A stretch of 64,000 bases of DNA from the NCBI GenBank assembly GCA_015061955.1, contig SUVO01000004.1, positions 83,030 to 147,029 on the forward strand, read 5' to 3'. The translations under genes were made by a program, and so were the position numbers. The notes below the pieces were generated by a model. It saw only the letters and a list, made by a program, of their open reading frames with translations. It searched no databases and had not been told where the DNA came from. This document shows, one piece after another, positions 1 through 9,204 of this stretch. Each line of letters starts with the position of its first letter. Positions within the stretch are counted from its first letter, which is position 1. The stretch comes from Verrucomicrobiaceae bacterium. Lineage in GTDB: Bacteria > Verrucomicrobiota > Verrucomicrobiia > Opitutales > Intestinicryptomonadaceae.

Positions 1-1
1 A

Positions 2-334
2 ATAGAAGCATCGTTGACTCTTCAAATGGCTAAAACAATGATTTTACCTGCTGTTGTTAAGTATGTAAAACAACTTGGCGACGCCTCGAATGCATTTGTT
101 AGTGCAAAATGCAAAAATCCAATAAAAGAATATCTCGAAAAAATATCGGCAATGACAACCGAATTTACATCGGCAATGCAAAATCTTGAGAAAACACTCA
201 AAAAGAACGCCTCTACCGACAAAAAAATATCGGCAATGAACGAAGTTCGCAAAACTGCTGATGCACTCGAAACCGAGGTTGATGACGAACTATGGCCATT
301 GCCTAAATACTCGGAAATGTTATTTGCATACTAA
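2..334 (+). CDS. glnN: Glutamine synthetase type III, C-terminal fragment
   Basis: Partial gene whose 5' part lies before the window; the frame is open from base 2. Glutamine synthetase makes glutamine from glutamate, ammonia and ATP in the cytoplasm. The fragment shows the typical end of the type III (GlnN) subfamily: a MAKTMILPAVVKY helix, a charged helical stretch, and the ending LWPLPKYSEMLFAY, which resembles the usual LWPLPxYxEMLF ending of GSIII proteins. The TTG at 14 is internal. tadA begins 3 bases after the stop, so both are probably co-transcribed. The active site is outside the window, so integrity of the enzyme cannot be judged. Confidence 0.88.
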   Translation: MEASLTLQMAKTMILPAVVKYVKQLGDASNAFVSAKCKNPIKEYLEKISAMTTEFTSAMQNLEKTLKKNASTDKKISAMNEVRKTADALETEVDDELWPLPKYSEMLFAY

Positions 335-337
335 GAT

Positions 338-841
338 ATGAAAGCTACGCCAGAATGCCCATTTATGCCTTTGCATCCGTCTTACATGTTGCGAGACGAC
401 ACCTTTTTTATGAAGTTGGCATATAATCAAGCATTGAAAGCATGGAAAGAAGGCGAAGTACCCGTTGGTGCTGTTATTGAATGTCAGGGCGAAGTAATTG
501 CGCAGGCGCACAATATGGTGGAGCAAACTAAAGATCCAACTGCACATGCTGAAATTTTAGCAATTACACAAGCTTCGGCAAAACTTGAAGATTGGCGTTT
601 AAACAATGCTACTTTATATGTAACCAAAGAACCTTGTCCTATGTGTTCTGGAGCATGTATTATGGCGCGTCTTTCAAGAGTTGTATATGCAACCAAAGAT
701 GCTAAAATGGGTTTTTTAGGAGGTGCTTTACAAGTTCATTTAGTACCTACATTAAATCATCATTTACAAGTAACCACCGGAGTATTAGAAGAAGAATGTA
801 CGCAAATGATAAAAACATTCTTTGAATTAAAGCGAATATAA
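338..841 (+). CDS. tadA: tRNA-specific adenosine deaminase TadA
   Basis: Zinc-dependent deaminase that converts adenosine 34 of tRNA-Arg(ACG) to inosine, allowing wobble decoding. The cytidine-deaminase-like zinc site is complete: HAE at residues 70-72 (His ligand, Glu proton shuttle) and PCPMC at 99-103 (two Cys ligands). At 167 residues it is slightly longer than usual because of about 16-24 extra N-terminal residues. In-frame ATGs at 386 and 410 are alternative starts, and the family fold begins near DDTFFMKLA. It follows glnN by 3 bases. Related folate or guanine deaminases are less likely given the EPCPMCSGACI motif and size. Confidence 0.92.
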   Translation: MKATPECPFMPLHPSYMLRDDTFFMKLAYNQALKAWKEGEVPVGAVIECQGEVIAQAHNMVEQTKDPTAHAEILAITQASAKLEDWRLNNATLYVTKEPCPMCSGACIMARLSRVVYATKDAKMGFLGGALQVHLVPTLNHHLQVTTGVLEEECTQMIKTFFELKRI

Positions 842-911
842 ACGTATAAAAAGCTTGACTAAAAGCAAAAAAAATCGACTCTCTCTAAGATAAACTTTTA
901 TAAAATCAGAA

Positions 912-2699
912 ATGAAAAGAACTAACACTTGCAATGAATTAACCGCCGCAAATGTCGGCGAAAACGTAACACTTATCGGCTGGGTAAACTCGGTTCGCGA
1001 CCATGGTGGCATTTTGTTTGTTGACCTCAGAGACCGCGAAGGTATTACTCAGGTAGTTTTTAATCCAGAAATTAAAGACGTTTACGAAACTGCACAAAAG
1101 CTCAAAGACGAAAGCGTTATCCAAGTATTTGGTAAAGTTGCCGCAAGAGACGAAGGTACAAAAAACTCAAATCTCAAAACTGGCGATATAGAAGTTGTTG
1201 CAGAAAATATGATTGTTCATAATATTTGCGATGTTCTTCCATTCCCTCTTGAAGATGAACGTGCAGATAAGGTAAACGAAGACTTGCGTTTGCAATATCG
1301 TTATCTCGATTTACGTCGTCCACGCAATCTCAATTTGTTAAAGACTCGCCACGTTGCTGCTAAGGCAATTCGCGATTATCTCAACTCGGAAAACTTCATT
1401 GAAGTTGAAACTCCAATTTTGTTCAAAAGTACTCCAGAAGGTGCTCGTGAATTCTTGGTACCAAGTCGAATCAATCCAGGAAGTTTCTATGCCTTAAACC
1501 AATCACCACAGCAGTATAAACAAATGTTGATGGTATCGGGTATTGAACGCTACTTCCAGATGGCAAAGTGCTTCCGCGACGAAGACCTTCGTGCAGACCG
1601 TCAGCCAGAATTTACACAGGTCGATATCGAATTGAGCTTCGTTGAACGCGAAGATATGTACGCTCTTATCGAAAATATGCTCAAGAAGGTTTGGAAAGAC
1701 GTTTTGAATATCGATATTCCAACACCATTCCAGCGTATGCACTACGAAGAAGCTATGAATAGATATGGTGTTGATAAGCCAGATACTCGCTTCGATATAG
1801 AACTTAACGACCTTACCGATGTATTTAAAGATAGCCAATTCAAAGTATTTGCAAGCATTGTTCAAAGTGGTGGCGTAATTAAAGCTATCAACGCAAAAGG
1901 TCTTGCCGATATTACACAAGGCGAGCTTAAAAACCTTGAAGATATCGCTAAAACTCTCGGAGCAAAAGGCTTGGCATTTATCAAGGCTGAAAATGGTGCT
2001 TGGAAAAGCCCAATCCTCAAGTTCTTGTCGGAAGAAGAACAAAATGCACTTCGCCAAAAGCTCAATATTGAAGATGGCGATATAGTTTTCTTTGCAGCAT
2101 CGCAATGGGAACAAGCTTGTGCAATCTTGGGAAGAATTCGTTTGGAATGTGGTAAACTCTTGCAAAATAGAGGTAAGCTTGTAATTCCAGCCGACAAATT
2201 CAACTTCCTTTGGGTAATAGAATTCCCACTTATGCTTTGGGACGAAGAACAAGGTCGCTACGTTTCGGCTCACCACCCATTCACTGCTCCAGTTGAAGAA
2301 GATATGCAATTCTTAGATACCGACCCACTCAAAGTTCGTGGTCAGCACTACGATATCGTTCTCAATGGTACAGAGCTCGGTGGTGGTTCAATTCGTATTC
2401 ACCAACCTGAAGTTCAGGAAAAAGTTTTCAAAGATGTTTTGAAAATCCCTGCCGATGTTGTTGAAAGTCGTTTTGGCTATATGCTTAAGGCATTCAAATT
2501 TGGTGCACCTCCACATGGTGGTATAGCTTTAGGTTTCGACCGTTTGGTAACAATCCTCACTGGTCGCTCAAGTATTCGCGATATCATCGCTTTCCCAAAA
2601 ACACAAAAGGGGCAAGATTTGATGGCACAGTCGCCATCGCCTGTAACGGAAAAGCAACTCAAAGATTTGCACATAAAGCTCGACATTATCGAAGACTAA
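912..2699 (+). CDS. aspS: Aspartyl-tRNA synthetase, bacterial type
   Basis: Class II aminoacyl-tRNA synthetase that charges tRNA-Asp. At 595 residues it has the bacterial length: an N-terminal OB-fold anticodon-binding domain (about 1-110), the catalytic domain with motif 2 at FRDEDLRADRQPEFTQ (221-236), an inserted GAD domain in the middle (about 290-420), and motif 3 GFDRL at 541-545. Whether it is discriminating (Asp only) or also charges tRNA-Asn cannot be settled by eye. There is no clear Shine-Dalgarno before the ATG. A symmetric terminator follows directly and is shared with the convergent xseA. Confidence 0.97.
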   Translation: MKRTNTCNELTAANVGENVTLIGWVNSVRDHGGILFVDLRDREGITQVVFNPEIKDVYETAQKLKDESVIQVFGKVAARDEGTKNSNLKTGDIEVVAENMIVHNICDVLPFPLEDERADKVNEDLRLQYRYLDLRRPRNLNLLKTRHVAAKAIRDYLNSENFIEVETPILFKSTPEGAREFLVPSRINPGSFYALNQSPQQYKQMLMVSGIERYFQMAKCFRDEDLRADRQPEFTQVDIELSFVEREDMYALIENMLKKVWKDVLNIDIPTPFQRMHYEEAMNRYGVDKPDTRFDIELNDLTDVFKDSQFKVFASIVQSGGVIKAINAKGLADITQGELKNLEDIAKTLGAKGLAFIKAENGAWKSPILKFLSEEEQNALRQKLNIEDGDIVFFAASQWEQACAILGRIRLECGKLLQNRGKLVIPADKFNFLWVIEFPLMLWDEEQGRYVSAHHPFTAPVEEDMQFLDTDPLKVRGQHYDIVLNGTELGGGSIRIHQPEVQEKVFKDVLKIPADVVESRFGYMLKAFKFGAPPHGGIALGFDRLVTILTGRSSIRDIIAFPKTQKGQDLMAQSPSPVTEKQLKDLHIKLDIIED

Positions 2700-2722
2700 A
2701 AACGTGTAAAAATAATTTAAAT

Positions 2723-2752
2723 AAAAAAGTAGGCAATAGCCTACTTTTTTTT
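2723..2752. terminator. Bidirectional terminator between aspS and xseA
   Basis: Stem GTAGGC/GCCTAC (2729-2734 with 2739-2744), loop AATA, extended by A6 on the left and a T run on the right, so it can end transcripts from both strands. It sits between the 3' ends of aspS (+) and xseA (-). Confidence 0.9.
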
Positions 2753-2771
2753 ATTTAAGAAATTCATAAAT

Positions 2772-4043
2772 CTACTTTATTGTTGCAGATTTTTTACCAT
2801 CGGCAAAATACATTTGCACGTCTTCGCCCGACGTTAAATTTGTTGCCGATGTAATAACGTCGCCAGAAGAATTACGCACTATCGAAAAGCCTCGAGCCAA
2901 AATATTTTCTACATTCAAATTTTCTAAACGTTTTTGACAAGCGTTCAACCGTTCTTGCAACACTATCATTTTAGGTTTTACCCCTACATAGTTCAACTGC
3001 GTTTTTAGGTTTTTTAATTTTGTAGTTTTTTCAGCTGTAATTCGCTTTATTGATACGTTCAAACGCTCTTGAATATCATCAATACGAATTGTGTTATTTG
3101 CAATTTTTACCGACGGACTATTCAATCTGAAAACATCTACAGCCTTAGATAACAACGAGCGAACCGATTGCATTTTCAACATCAACTCCCTGCGAACAAG
3201 TTCAAAACTTCGAGTTATTGAATTTGAAAAATCAATAAAGTTGCTCGATATATATTCGGCTGCAGCACTGGGTGTTTCGGCACGCAAGTCGGCTGAAAAG
3301 TCTGACAAAGTAAAATCTATTTCGTGTCCGACTGCAGATATAGTTGGAATTTTAGAACCAGCCACTGCCCGAGCTACAATTTCTTCGTTAAAGCTCCACA
3401 AGTCTTCTAAGCTTCCACCACCACGCATTACAACTAATAAATCAAAATTATATGCCGATGTTTGTGCATAGTTTATTTGATTTACAATCTCTTGTGCCGA
3501 CTCTGCCCCCTGAACTCTGGCAGGCAAGATAAACACATTGCCCTTCCAAGCACGACGTGTTAAAATTCTACAAAAATCTCTGATTGCTGCTCCAGTTGGC
3601 GATGTAATAACGGCTATATTGCGTGGAAGCGTTGGTATTTGGCGTTTTTTAGATTTATCGAACAAGCCTTCTTCGGCGAGTTTTTGTTTCAACTGCTCAA
3701 AGCGTTTTGCTAAATCGCCAGTTCCGTCGGGCATTGCAGCTTTTATTACAATTTGATAATTACCCGAACCTTCGTAAACAGAAATTTCGCCATACGCCAA
3801 AATTTTCATACCCTCGCGCAATGGAAACGAAACGCCTCGAGAATATCCTTTAAAAAGCACTGCCGATATTATTGCATCGGAATCTTTCAATTTGAAATAT
3901 GTATGACCACTCGAATAAGTTTTTAAATTTGAAATTTCACCACGCAACCACAATTCTGGAACTTGCGTTTTAACAAGCATTTTAAAGCGTCGCGAAAACT
4001 CGCTAACGCTCAAAATTTCATCGCTTTGTCTCAAGAAATCCAT
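2772..4043 (-). CDS. xseA: Exodeoxyribonuclease VII large subunit
   Basis: Large subunit of the single-strand DNA exonuclease that degrades DNA bidirectionally into oligonucleotides. The N-terminal OB-fold (SVSEFSRRFK, then LWLRGEISNLK and SGHTYFKLKD) binds ssDNA. The central catalytic domain carries the family signatures ITSPTGAAIRDF, VMRGGGSLEDLW and AVGHEIDFTLSDF, followed by a helical C-terminal region. The start at 4043 (MDFLRQ) leaves a 1-base gap to mqnB; an ATG at 4064 in the same frame would overlap mqnB by 20 bases and adds seven non-conserved residues. It is the last gene of the mqn operon. The small subunit XseB is not in the window. Confidence 0.93.
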   Translation of the reverse strand: MDFLRQSDEILSVSEFSRRFKMLVKTQVPELWLRGEISNLKTYSSGHTYFKLKDSDAIISAVLFKGYSRGVSFPLREGMKILAYGEISVYEGSGNYQIVIKAAMPDGTGDLAKRFEQLKQKLAEEGLFDKSKKRQIPTLPRNIAVITSPTGAAIRDFCRILTRRAWKGNVFILPARVQGAESAQEIVNQINYAQTSAYNFDLLVVMRGGGSLEDLWSFNEEIVARAVAGSKIPTISAVGHEIDFTLSDFSADLRAETPSAAAEYISSNFIDFSNSITRSFELVRRELMLKMQSVRSLLSKAVDVFRLNSPSVKIANNTIRIDDIQERLNVSIKRITAEKTTKLKNLKTQLNYVGVKPKMIVLQERLNACQKRLENLNVENILARGFSIVRNSSGDVITSATNLTSGEDVQMYFADGKKSATIK

Positions 4044-4044
4044 A

Positions 4045-4677
4045 TTACGAGAACACTCCAACAACGTGAGCTAAACGCTTCTGCAAAGACTTTATGTTTT
4101 CGTTTATATTACATTCTTCAGAAAAATCGCTAACTAATTTTATGAGCGATATTTTTTTGCCGAACACTTGCGCAGCAAAAGCAAAAGCATAACCTTCCAT
4201 ATCAACAAGCTCACCCTTTTCGCCAGCCATAGCTCTGCGCTTAGCACTTGCTACCGGACGGCTCGAAGTTGCCAAAGTTCTGCCCGTATCAGACAATTTA
4301 AAACGTTTATCAGTGTATGGTTCTATTGAACAAACTTCAGAAATTTCGTATGCACTTGCAAATACAACTTGAGGTTTTTTATCTTCAGGTTTTTCAGAAA
4401 TAACGTAAACTGGATCAGTATGTTCGAATGGTTCAAGCACGCACTCAACAGCCGACGACGCACCACATGTACCAATATTTATAGCTTCATCAAAATCGAA
4501 TTTAGAGCATGCCCACGCAAACGCAGTTGCCGCAGGAGTAAGCCCAATACCTGTTAAAATTAAAAATGCCGAATCATTCTGATACACTTCAAAAGGTTCT
4601 GAATAAATTTTTTTGAAATTGTGCATTTTTAAAACATACTCAACTTCAAAATCGGCTGCACAAAATATAATTTTCAT
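4045..4677 (-). CDS. mqnB: Futalosine hydrolase MqnB
   Basis: Nucleoside phosphorylase/hydrolase-fold enzyme that removes the base from (amino)futalosine to give dehypoxanthine futalosine. It shows the fold's NIGTCGA motif (about residues 67-73 from this start), the substrate-binding VDMEGYAFA and the catalytic-Asp region LVSDFS. The start at 4677 is chosen because it forms a 4-base ATGA overlap with the mqnD stop; an ATG at 4689 is in frame but less likely. By sequence alone an MTA/SAH nucleosidase would be an alternative, but the position among mqnA, C, D and E makes MqnB the better call. Confidence 0.88.
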   Translation of the reverse strand: MKIIFCAADFEVEYVLKMHNFKKIYSEPFEVYQNDSAFLILTGIGLTPAATAFAWACSKFDFDEAINIGTCGASSAVECVLEPFEHTDPVYVISEKPEDKKPQVVFASAYEISEVCSIEPYTDKRFKLSDTGRTLATSSRPVASAKRRAMAGEKGELVDMEGYAFAFAAQVFGKKISLIKLVSDFSEECNINENIKSLQKRLAHVVGVFS

Positions 4678-5438
4678 TTTTGTAGACATTTTCGTAAATT
4701 CTCCAGCAACTGAGTTCTTATGTTTGAAATATCGAAAGAATAATCGTTTACAAAGGCATAAATATGTTTTTGTAAAACGTCATCATCTAAGTATTGAGCA
4801 TTTTCTTTTACAAAAGGTAATGTTTGCTCGGTATTATCGAACGCCCAACGCAAACTCTTACGAATTTGATTTTCTATTTCTTGTTTTTTGGCAATCATAT
4901 CGCGTCGAATACAAATACAACCAAGTGGAACTGGCAACGATGTAGATTTCGTCCAAAACTCGCCCAAATCTTCCAGCAACTGCAAACCTTGGCTTTCATA
5001 GACAAAACGCCCTTCATGAATTAACACACCATAATCAATATCGCTATTTGCAACACACTGAGCTACATCTCTAAAGTACATGGGTCGCAAATCTAATTTT
5101 TCCATACAGAAAAATTTTAACAAAAGCGAAGCTGTTGTATTTAAACCAGGAACAGCAATGGGCTTTTTGATGTCAAATTTAACGCCTTTTTTACCTACCA
5201 AAACTGGACCAGTTCCAATTCCAAGAGCAGAACCAGCATCGAGCAATTCGTACTTATCAGAATTTTCGAGATAAGCAGCAAACGACATCTTTGTTACTTC
5301 GTACTCTCCCTTTTGAGCCGACAAATTCAATCCTTCTATATCATCAAAGACAAAATCTACCGAAGAAGGCGTTTTACCATCTATCATGGCAAAATACGAA
5401 AACGTATCGTTTGGACAAGGTGTTATTGCAAATTTCAT
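4674..5438 (-). CDS. mqnD: 1,4-dihydroxy-6-naphthoate synthase MqnD
   Basis: Converts cyclic dehypoxanthine futalosine to 1,4-dihydroxy-6-naphthoate in the futalosine route to menaquinone. It has the periplasmic-binding-protein-like fold of the MqnA/MqnD family: ITPCPNDTFSYFAMIDGK at the N-terminus, the DYGVLIHEGRF motif and LPVPLGCICIRRD, which match MqnD rather than MqnA. Its length of 254 residues is slightly short for the family. It overlaps mqnC by ATGA (4 bases) and mqnB by 4 bases, indicating translational coupling. Confidence 0.94.
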   Translation of the reverse strand: MKFAITPCPNDTFSYFAMIDGKTPSSVDFVFDDIEGLNLSAQKGEYEVTKMSFAAYLENSDKYELLDAGSALGIGTGPVLVGKKGVKFDIKKPIAVPGLNTTASLLLKFFCMEKLDLRPMYFRDVAQCVANSDIDYGVLIHEGRFVYESQGLQLLEDLGEFWTKSTSLPVPLGCICIRRDMIAKKQEIENQIRKSLRWAFDNTEQTLPFVKENAQYLDDDVLQKHIYAFVNDYSFDISNIRTQLLENLRKCLQK

Positions 5439-6490
5439 CTTGTTATTGTGTTGTAAAGTCCATCGCGTTCACGAGGTTTGAAACCTGCGTTTTCAATTAC
5501 CCTACGCATATTTTCAGCAGTAGCACGGTTATCAATACCAGCAGCACGCACAACCATTTCGTCCATAAGCACGCCACCAACATCGTTTGCACCATATTCA
5601 AGTGCAACTTCAGCTACTTTTAGTCCTTCGGTAAGCCACCCCGACTGAATATACTTAATGTTATCTAAATAAATGCGAGCAAGTGCAATAGTCTTTAAAA
5701 ATTCAGGAGCCCCAACGCGAGCAAATCGACCCTCAATAGCTGTATTTTCAGGTGATACAGGCCACGCGATAAAAGCTTTAAACACTCCAGTTTCATCTTG
5801 CAAACGGCGTACAATATCTAAGTGTTCAATGCGTTGAGCAATAGTTTCGCCCAAGCCGAATGTCATTGTTGCAGAACTTGTCATACCCAAGCGTGCAAGC
5901 TCACGCATTACTTGCGACCACTCTTCAACAGTACATTTATTGCCACACAACTCTTTACGAATTGATGGAATAAGCATATCGGCTGCCCCAGGAATAGAGT
6001 CGGCACCCGAGTCTTTCAATCGAGCCAAACAATCGCCAACACTTATATTTTCTTCACGTGCAAACCAAATTATTTCAGACGGAGAAAAAACGTGTAGCCA
6101 CAAATTTGGGAAAGCATCTTTTATACGTTTCAACAAATTTTCAGCCCATTTCAATGTGAATTTGGGATGAAGTCCGCCCTGCAACATAATCTGAACACCC
6201 CCACGAGCAACAGCATCGGCACACAAATCAAAAATTTGATTGTCGGTCATTGTAAAAGGTTCAACTCTACCTGCACGAGCATGATACGCACAAAACTTAC
6301 ATTGTGCTATACACACGTTTGAATAGTTTATCATCCTATTGACAATAAAACCAACTTCGCCAGAAGCATCAACTTGTTTTGTACGCAACTGAGCCAATCG
6401 CGACAACTCGTACATATTGTAGCTTGCAACTTCTAATGCTTCAGCCGATGTTATACGTTGAGCATTTTTTATTTTTTCAGATATTTGCAT
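5435..6490 (-). CDS. mqnC: Cyclic dehypoxanthine futalosine synthase MqnC
   Basis: Radical SAM enzyme that cyclises dehypoxanthine futalosine. The iron-sulfur cluster motif CxxxCxxC is at C60, C64 and C67 (CIAQCKFC). Assignment to MqnC rather than the related MqnE rests on the C-terminal half: SATMTFGLGET, IQSGWLTEG and YGANDVGGVLMDE match the MqnC pattern (TMMYGxGET, GANDxG), whereas the other radical SAM gene here has NATMLYGHMET as in MqnE. It overlaps mqnA by 14 bases and mqnD by 4. Length of 351 residues is typical. Confidence 0.93.
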   Translation of the reverse strand: MQISEKIKNAQRITSAEALEVASYNMYELSRLAQLRTKQVDASGEVGFIVNRMINYSNVCIAQCKFCAYHARAGRVEPFTMTDNQIFDLCADAVARGGVQIMLQGGLHPKFTLKWAENLLKRIKDAFPNLWLHVFSPSEIIWFAREENISVGDCLARLKDSGADSIPGAADMLIPSIRKELCGNKCTVEEWSQVMRELARLGMTSSATMTFGLGETIAQRIEHLDIVRRLQDETGVFKAFIAWPVSPENTAIEGRFARVGAPEFLKTIALARIYLDNIKYIQSGWLTEGLKVAEVALEYGANDVGGVLMDEMVVRAAGIDNRATAENMRRVIENAGFKPRERDGLYNTITR

Positions 6491-7223
6491 ATTCTTTTAC
6501 AAAATTAAAACTGTTTTCAAAATCAGACGCCGACATCTTGAAAATCAAACGCGAATAATAACGCTTAATAACTTCTTTATCTAATTTTCCCGATGTCATT
6601 TCTTGAGCCTTCAAATACACCTTTTGTGGATTTTCTGAAAATTCTTTCAACGAGGCATCTAAAAAGTTTTCAACTTTTTCGGCAATATCGTTGTACAAAC
6701 TGCGACGTATAACGAATACTGCATACAACATTTTACACTTAGCCCAATCTTGCCAAAGCTCGCCTAAATCGTAAACATATTTATATGCCGATCCATCAAA
6801 AAGCATAGCGTTATCGCCTATCAAAATAACACTATCGGCTTTATCTAATGAAGCTTTGGGCAAACACATAATATCGAAGCCATACTTATGTAAACAAATT
6901 TGTCGGAAAGCACGAGAAGATGTTCCAGTTTGTGATGTTATGAAAATACTGCCTTTGTTTATTTTAGAAATATCGAATTTCGAGAAAAGTTTTATCGACA
7001 TAATCTCGCCATCGCCACCAATACAAAATCGAGGCAACACAGCATATTGACTTTCACATTGTGGATACACCCAACGCGAAATCATAGAAACATCAGTTTT
7101 CCCCAAGCGTACAAGCTCGTTTAATTCCGAAGGATTTGCATAAAACATATCAAAATCCCTCGGCACACTGCCACAGAAAAATGGCAAGCTATTTATAAAC
7201 GAAACTCCCGAAAACTTATACAT
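6477..7223 (-). CDS. mqnA: Chorismate dehydratase MqnA
   Basis: First enzyme of the futalosine pathway: dehydrates chorismate to 3-enolpyruvylbenzoate, the substrate of MqnE. The N-terminus MYKFSGVSFINSLPFFCG matches the family's xVSYLNxxPL start, and the protein has the two-lobed MqnA/MqnD fold with about 248 residues. The start at 7223 is preferred over the ATG at 7259 because the extra 12 residues are not family-like; it then overlaps the mqnE stop by 8 bases. It sits between mqnE and mqnC. Confidence 0.92.
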   Translation of the reverse strand: MYKFSGVSFINSLPFFCGSVPRDFDMFYANPSELNELVRLGKTDVSMISRWVYPQCESQYAVLPRFCIGGDGEIMSIKLFSKFDISKINKGSIFITSQTGTSSRAFRQICLHKYGFDIMCLPKASLDKADSVILIGDNAMLFDGSAYKYVYDLGELWQDWAKCKMLYAVFVIRRSLYNDIAEKVENFLDASLKEFSENPQKVYLKAQEMTSGKLDKEVIKRYYSRLIFKMSASDFENSFNFVKEYANI

Positions 7224-8268
7224 AATTTGAATTTGTCTTTTGTGGAACAAGCCCAGCACCTTCTATAACTGTTCGCATAAATTCTGGAGTACGTTTTTGT
7301 TTTTGAGCACCAGCAGCAACAGCAACTTCTTCGTTCCAGTGTGTACCACCAATATCATCGGCACCAAAGTTTAACAAAATTTGCGAAAGTCTGTCACCAA
7401 AATGAGGCACAGGTATGCGAATATGTGGAAAATTATCGAGCATCAAACGCGACAATGCACAAATCTTTAAGTCGTACACGCCCGATGAACGCCCTTTAAT
7501 TGAGCTAGCTCCCTGACGAAAAGGAAGTGGAACAAACGCTTTAAAGCCACCTGTTTCATCTTGCAAACGACGCAACATATCTAAATGCTCCACAACTTCT
7601 TTAGGTGTTTCCATATGTCCGTAAAGCATTGTTGCATTAGTTTTCAAGCCCAAATTATGAGCTACACGCATTGCATCTAACCACTGTTGTGCTGTTAGTT
7701 TATTTGGCGATATCTTTCTGCGAATTTCTGCATCAAAAATTTCAGCACCACCTCCAGGAAGAGCATCGGTACCGGCTTCAATGAGTTTTTCGATTACTTC
7801 TTCGAGACTTTTACCTGAAACCTCAGCCATCAACGCACATTCCGACACCGTATACGAAACTACATTCAAATTTTTATCGGCATTTTTTACAGCACGAACA
7901 ACATCGAGATAATAATTGAAATCTAACTTTCTGTAAATACCACCAATTATATGGATTTCTTCAGCACCCATTTCAGAGAATTTCTTGGCACGTTCAAAAA
8001 CATCATCAGGCGAAAGCAGATAAGCCCCCTCTTCACCTTCTCGACGGAAAAACGAACATATTGGGCAACAAGCCTCGCATATATTTGAATAAGTTATAGC
8101 CGCATTTACTGCGTAAAAACCCGTATTACCCGAAAGTGTATATTTTAAAGCATTTGCACGCTCGCCAAGTTCGGCAGTTGGGGCATTATTCAATAAATCG
8201 ACTGCCTGAGCAAGTGATATTCTATCAAAGTTTTTTACTGTGGAAAAATTATCCATTTTTACAATCAT
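7216..8268 (-). CDS. mqnE: Aminofutalosine synthase MqnE
   Basis: Radical SAM enzyme that joins 3-enolpyruvylbenzoate with the adenosyl moiety of SAM to give aminofutalosine. Cluster cysteines C64, C68 and C71 (CEACCPIC) are present. MqnE-specific segments are GGGAEIFDAEIRRKISP, NATMLYGHMET and LMLDNFPHIRI. It is the first gene of the operon mqnEACDB-xseA. The start is at 8268; an in-frame ATG at 8256 is an alternative. The 68 bases up to the divergent ubiA-like gene must hold both promoters. Confidence 0.93.
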   Translation of the reverse strand: MIVKMDNFSTVKNFDRISLAQAVDLLNNAPTAELGERANALKYTLSGNTGFYAVNAAITYSNICEACCPICSFFRREGEEGAYLLSPDDVFERAKKFSEMGAEEIHIIGGIYRKLDFNYYLDVVRAVKNADKNLNVVSYTVSECALMAEVSGKSLEEVIEKLIEAGTDALPGGGAEIFDAEIRRKISPNKLTAQQWLDAMRVAHNLGLKTNATMLYGHMETPKEVVEHLDMLRRLQDETGGFKAFVPLPFRQGASSIKGRSSGVYDLKICALSRLMLDNFPHIRIPVPHFGDRLSQILLNFGADDIGGTHWNEEVAVAAGAQKQKRTPEFMRTVIEGAGLVPQKTNSNYV

Positions 8269-8336
8269 GTTATGGTATGAAATTTTGTCAACTTTAAGTA
8301 TTGCGATTTATTCGGAAAATTGAAAAATACTTAATC

Positions 8337-9200
8337 ATGATTTTTATCAAAAAAGCAAAAGCATACGCCGATTTAATAAAACTTGCACACACATTGTTTG
8401 CATTGCCTTTTGCGTTGTCGGCAGTAGCATTAGCATATATAGAAGGTGGAAAACTTCATTGGCAGTTATTAGTACTAATTCTCATAGCCTTCACTGCAGC
8501 TCGAAGTGCCGCAATGGGCTTTAACAGAGTTGTTGATGCCGATATAGATATACTCAATCCTCGTACAAGACAACGTCCAAGCGTTTCAGGGAAAATTTCA
8601 ATAAAAGATACAAAGATTTTCACTGAAATTTCGGTAGTAGTATTTGTGATTGTTGCATTCTGCATAAATACTCTATGTGGCATATTATCGCTACCAGCCC
8701 TTGTTGTACTTTTAGGATATTCATACGCAAAGCGTTTTACATTCTTGGCACACTATATTTTAGGAGTTGCCTTAGCTCTTGCACCAATTGGTGCATGGAT
8801 TGCTGTTATGGGGAATTTAGATATTCGCATTCTAACGCTTGGTGGATGTTTATTTTTCAGTATTGCTGGCTTCGATCTAATATACGCACTTCAAGATATG
8901 GAGTTCGACAAAACCCACAATCTGTACTCAATACCTTCTATATTTGGCAAAAAAACAACTTTGTGTATTGCTGGGCTTTCGTTTTGTATATCGGCTTGTT
9001 TATTGTTTGTAGTAGGCAACGTTTTCAACTTAAACACATACTTTTACGTATCGGCAACATTTATAAGTATACTTTATTTAATTGGTTTTATAACGATATT
9101 AAAAGCTGGTATGCAAAAAGTTAATTTGGTATTTTTCTACATGAACGCATCAATATCTGCCATAATTTTTGTAGGAATTATCGCAAACGTAAAATTTTAA
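8337..9200 (+). CDS. UbiA-family prenyltransferase (menaquinone, MqnP-like)
   Basis: Integral membrane aromatic prenyltransferase that would attach the polyprenyl tail to the naphthoate ring. Both Asp-rich motifs are present: NRVVDADIDILNPRT (the NxxxDxxxD motif) and YALQDMEFDK (the DxxxD motif), along with the typical LAHTLFALPFAL first helix and about eight predicted membrane segments. The ATG at 8337 fits the family start better than an upstream TTG at 8301. It is divergent from the mqn operon and followed directly by ubiX and ubiD homologues, which argues for the futalosine-pathway role (MqnP) rather than ubiquinone or heme synthesis. Confidence 0.9.
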   Translation: MIFIKKAKAYADLIKLAHTLFALPFALSAVALAYIEGGKLHWQLLVLILIAFTAARSAAMGFNRVVDADIDILNPRTRQRPSVSGKISIKDTKIFTEISVVVFVIVAFCINTLCGILSLPALVVLLGYSYAKRFTFLAHYILGVALALAPIGAWIAVMGNLDIRILTLGGCLFFSIAGFDLIYALQDMEFDKTHNLYSIPSIFGKKTTLCIAGLSFCISACLLFVVGNVFNLNTYFYVSATFISILYLIGFITILKAGMQKVNLVFFYMNASISAIIFVGIIANVKF

Positions 9201-9204
9201 AAAT

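Noticed and set aside
1503..2309. Long open frame (268 codons) opposite aspS
   Set aside because: It is the antisense shadow of a clearly conserved aspS and its translation shows no domain or composition typical of a protein.
7216..8268. Calling this gene MqnC and the one at 5435-6490 MqnE
   Set aside because: The NATMLYGHMET, GGGAEIF and LMLDNFPHI motifs belong to MqnE, and the GANDVGG/GLGET pattern of the other gene belongs to MqnC.
8301..8336. TTG at 8301 as start of the UbiA-family gene
   Set aside because: The extra 12 residues are not family-like, and an ATG at 8337 directly precedes the conserved first helix.
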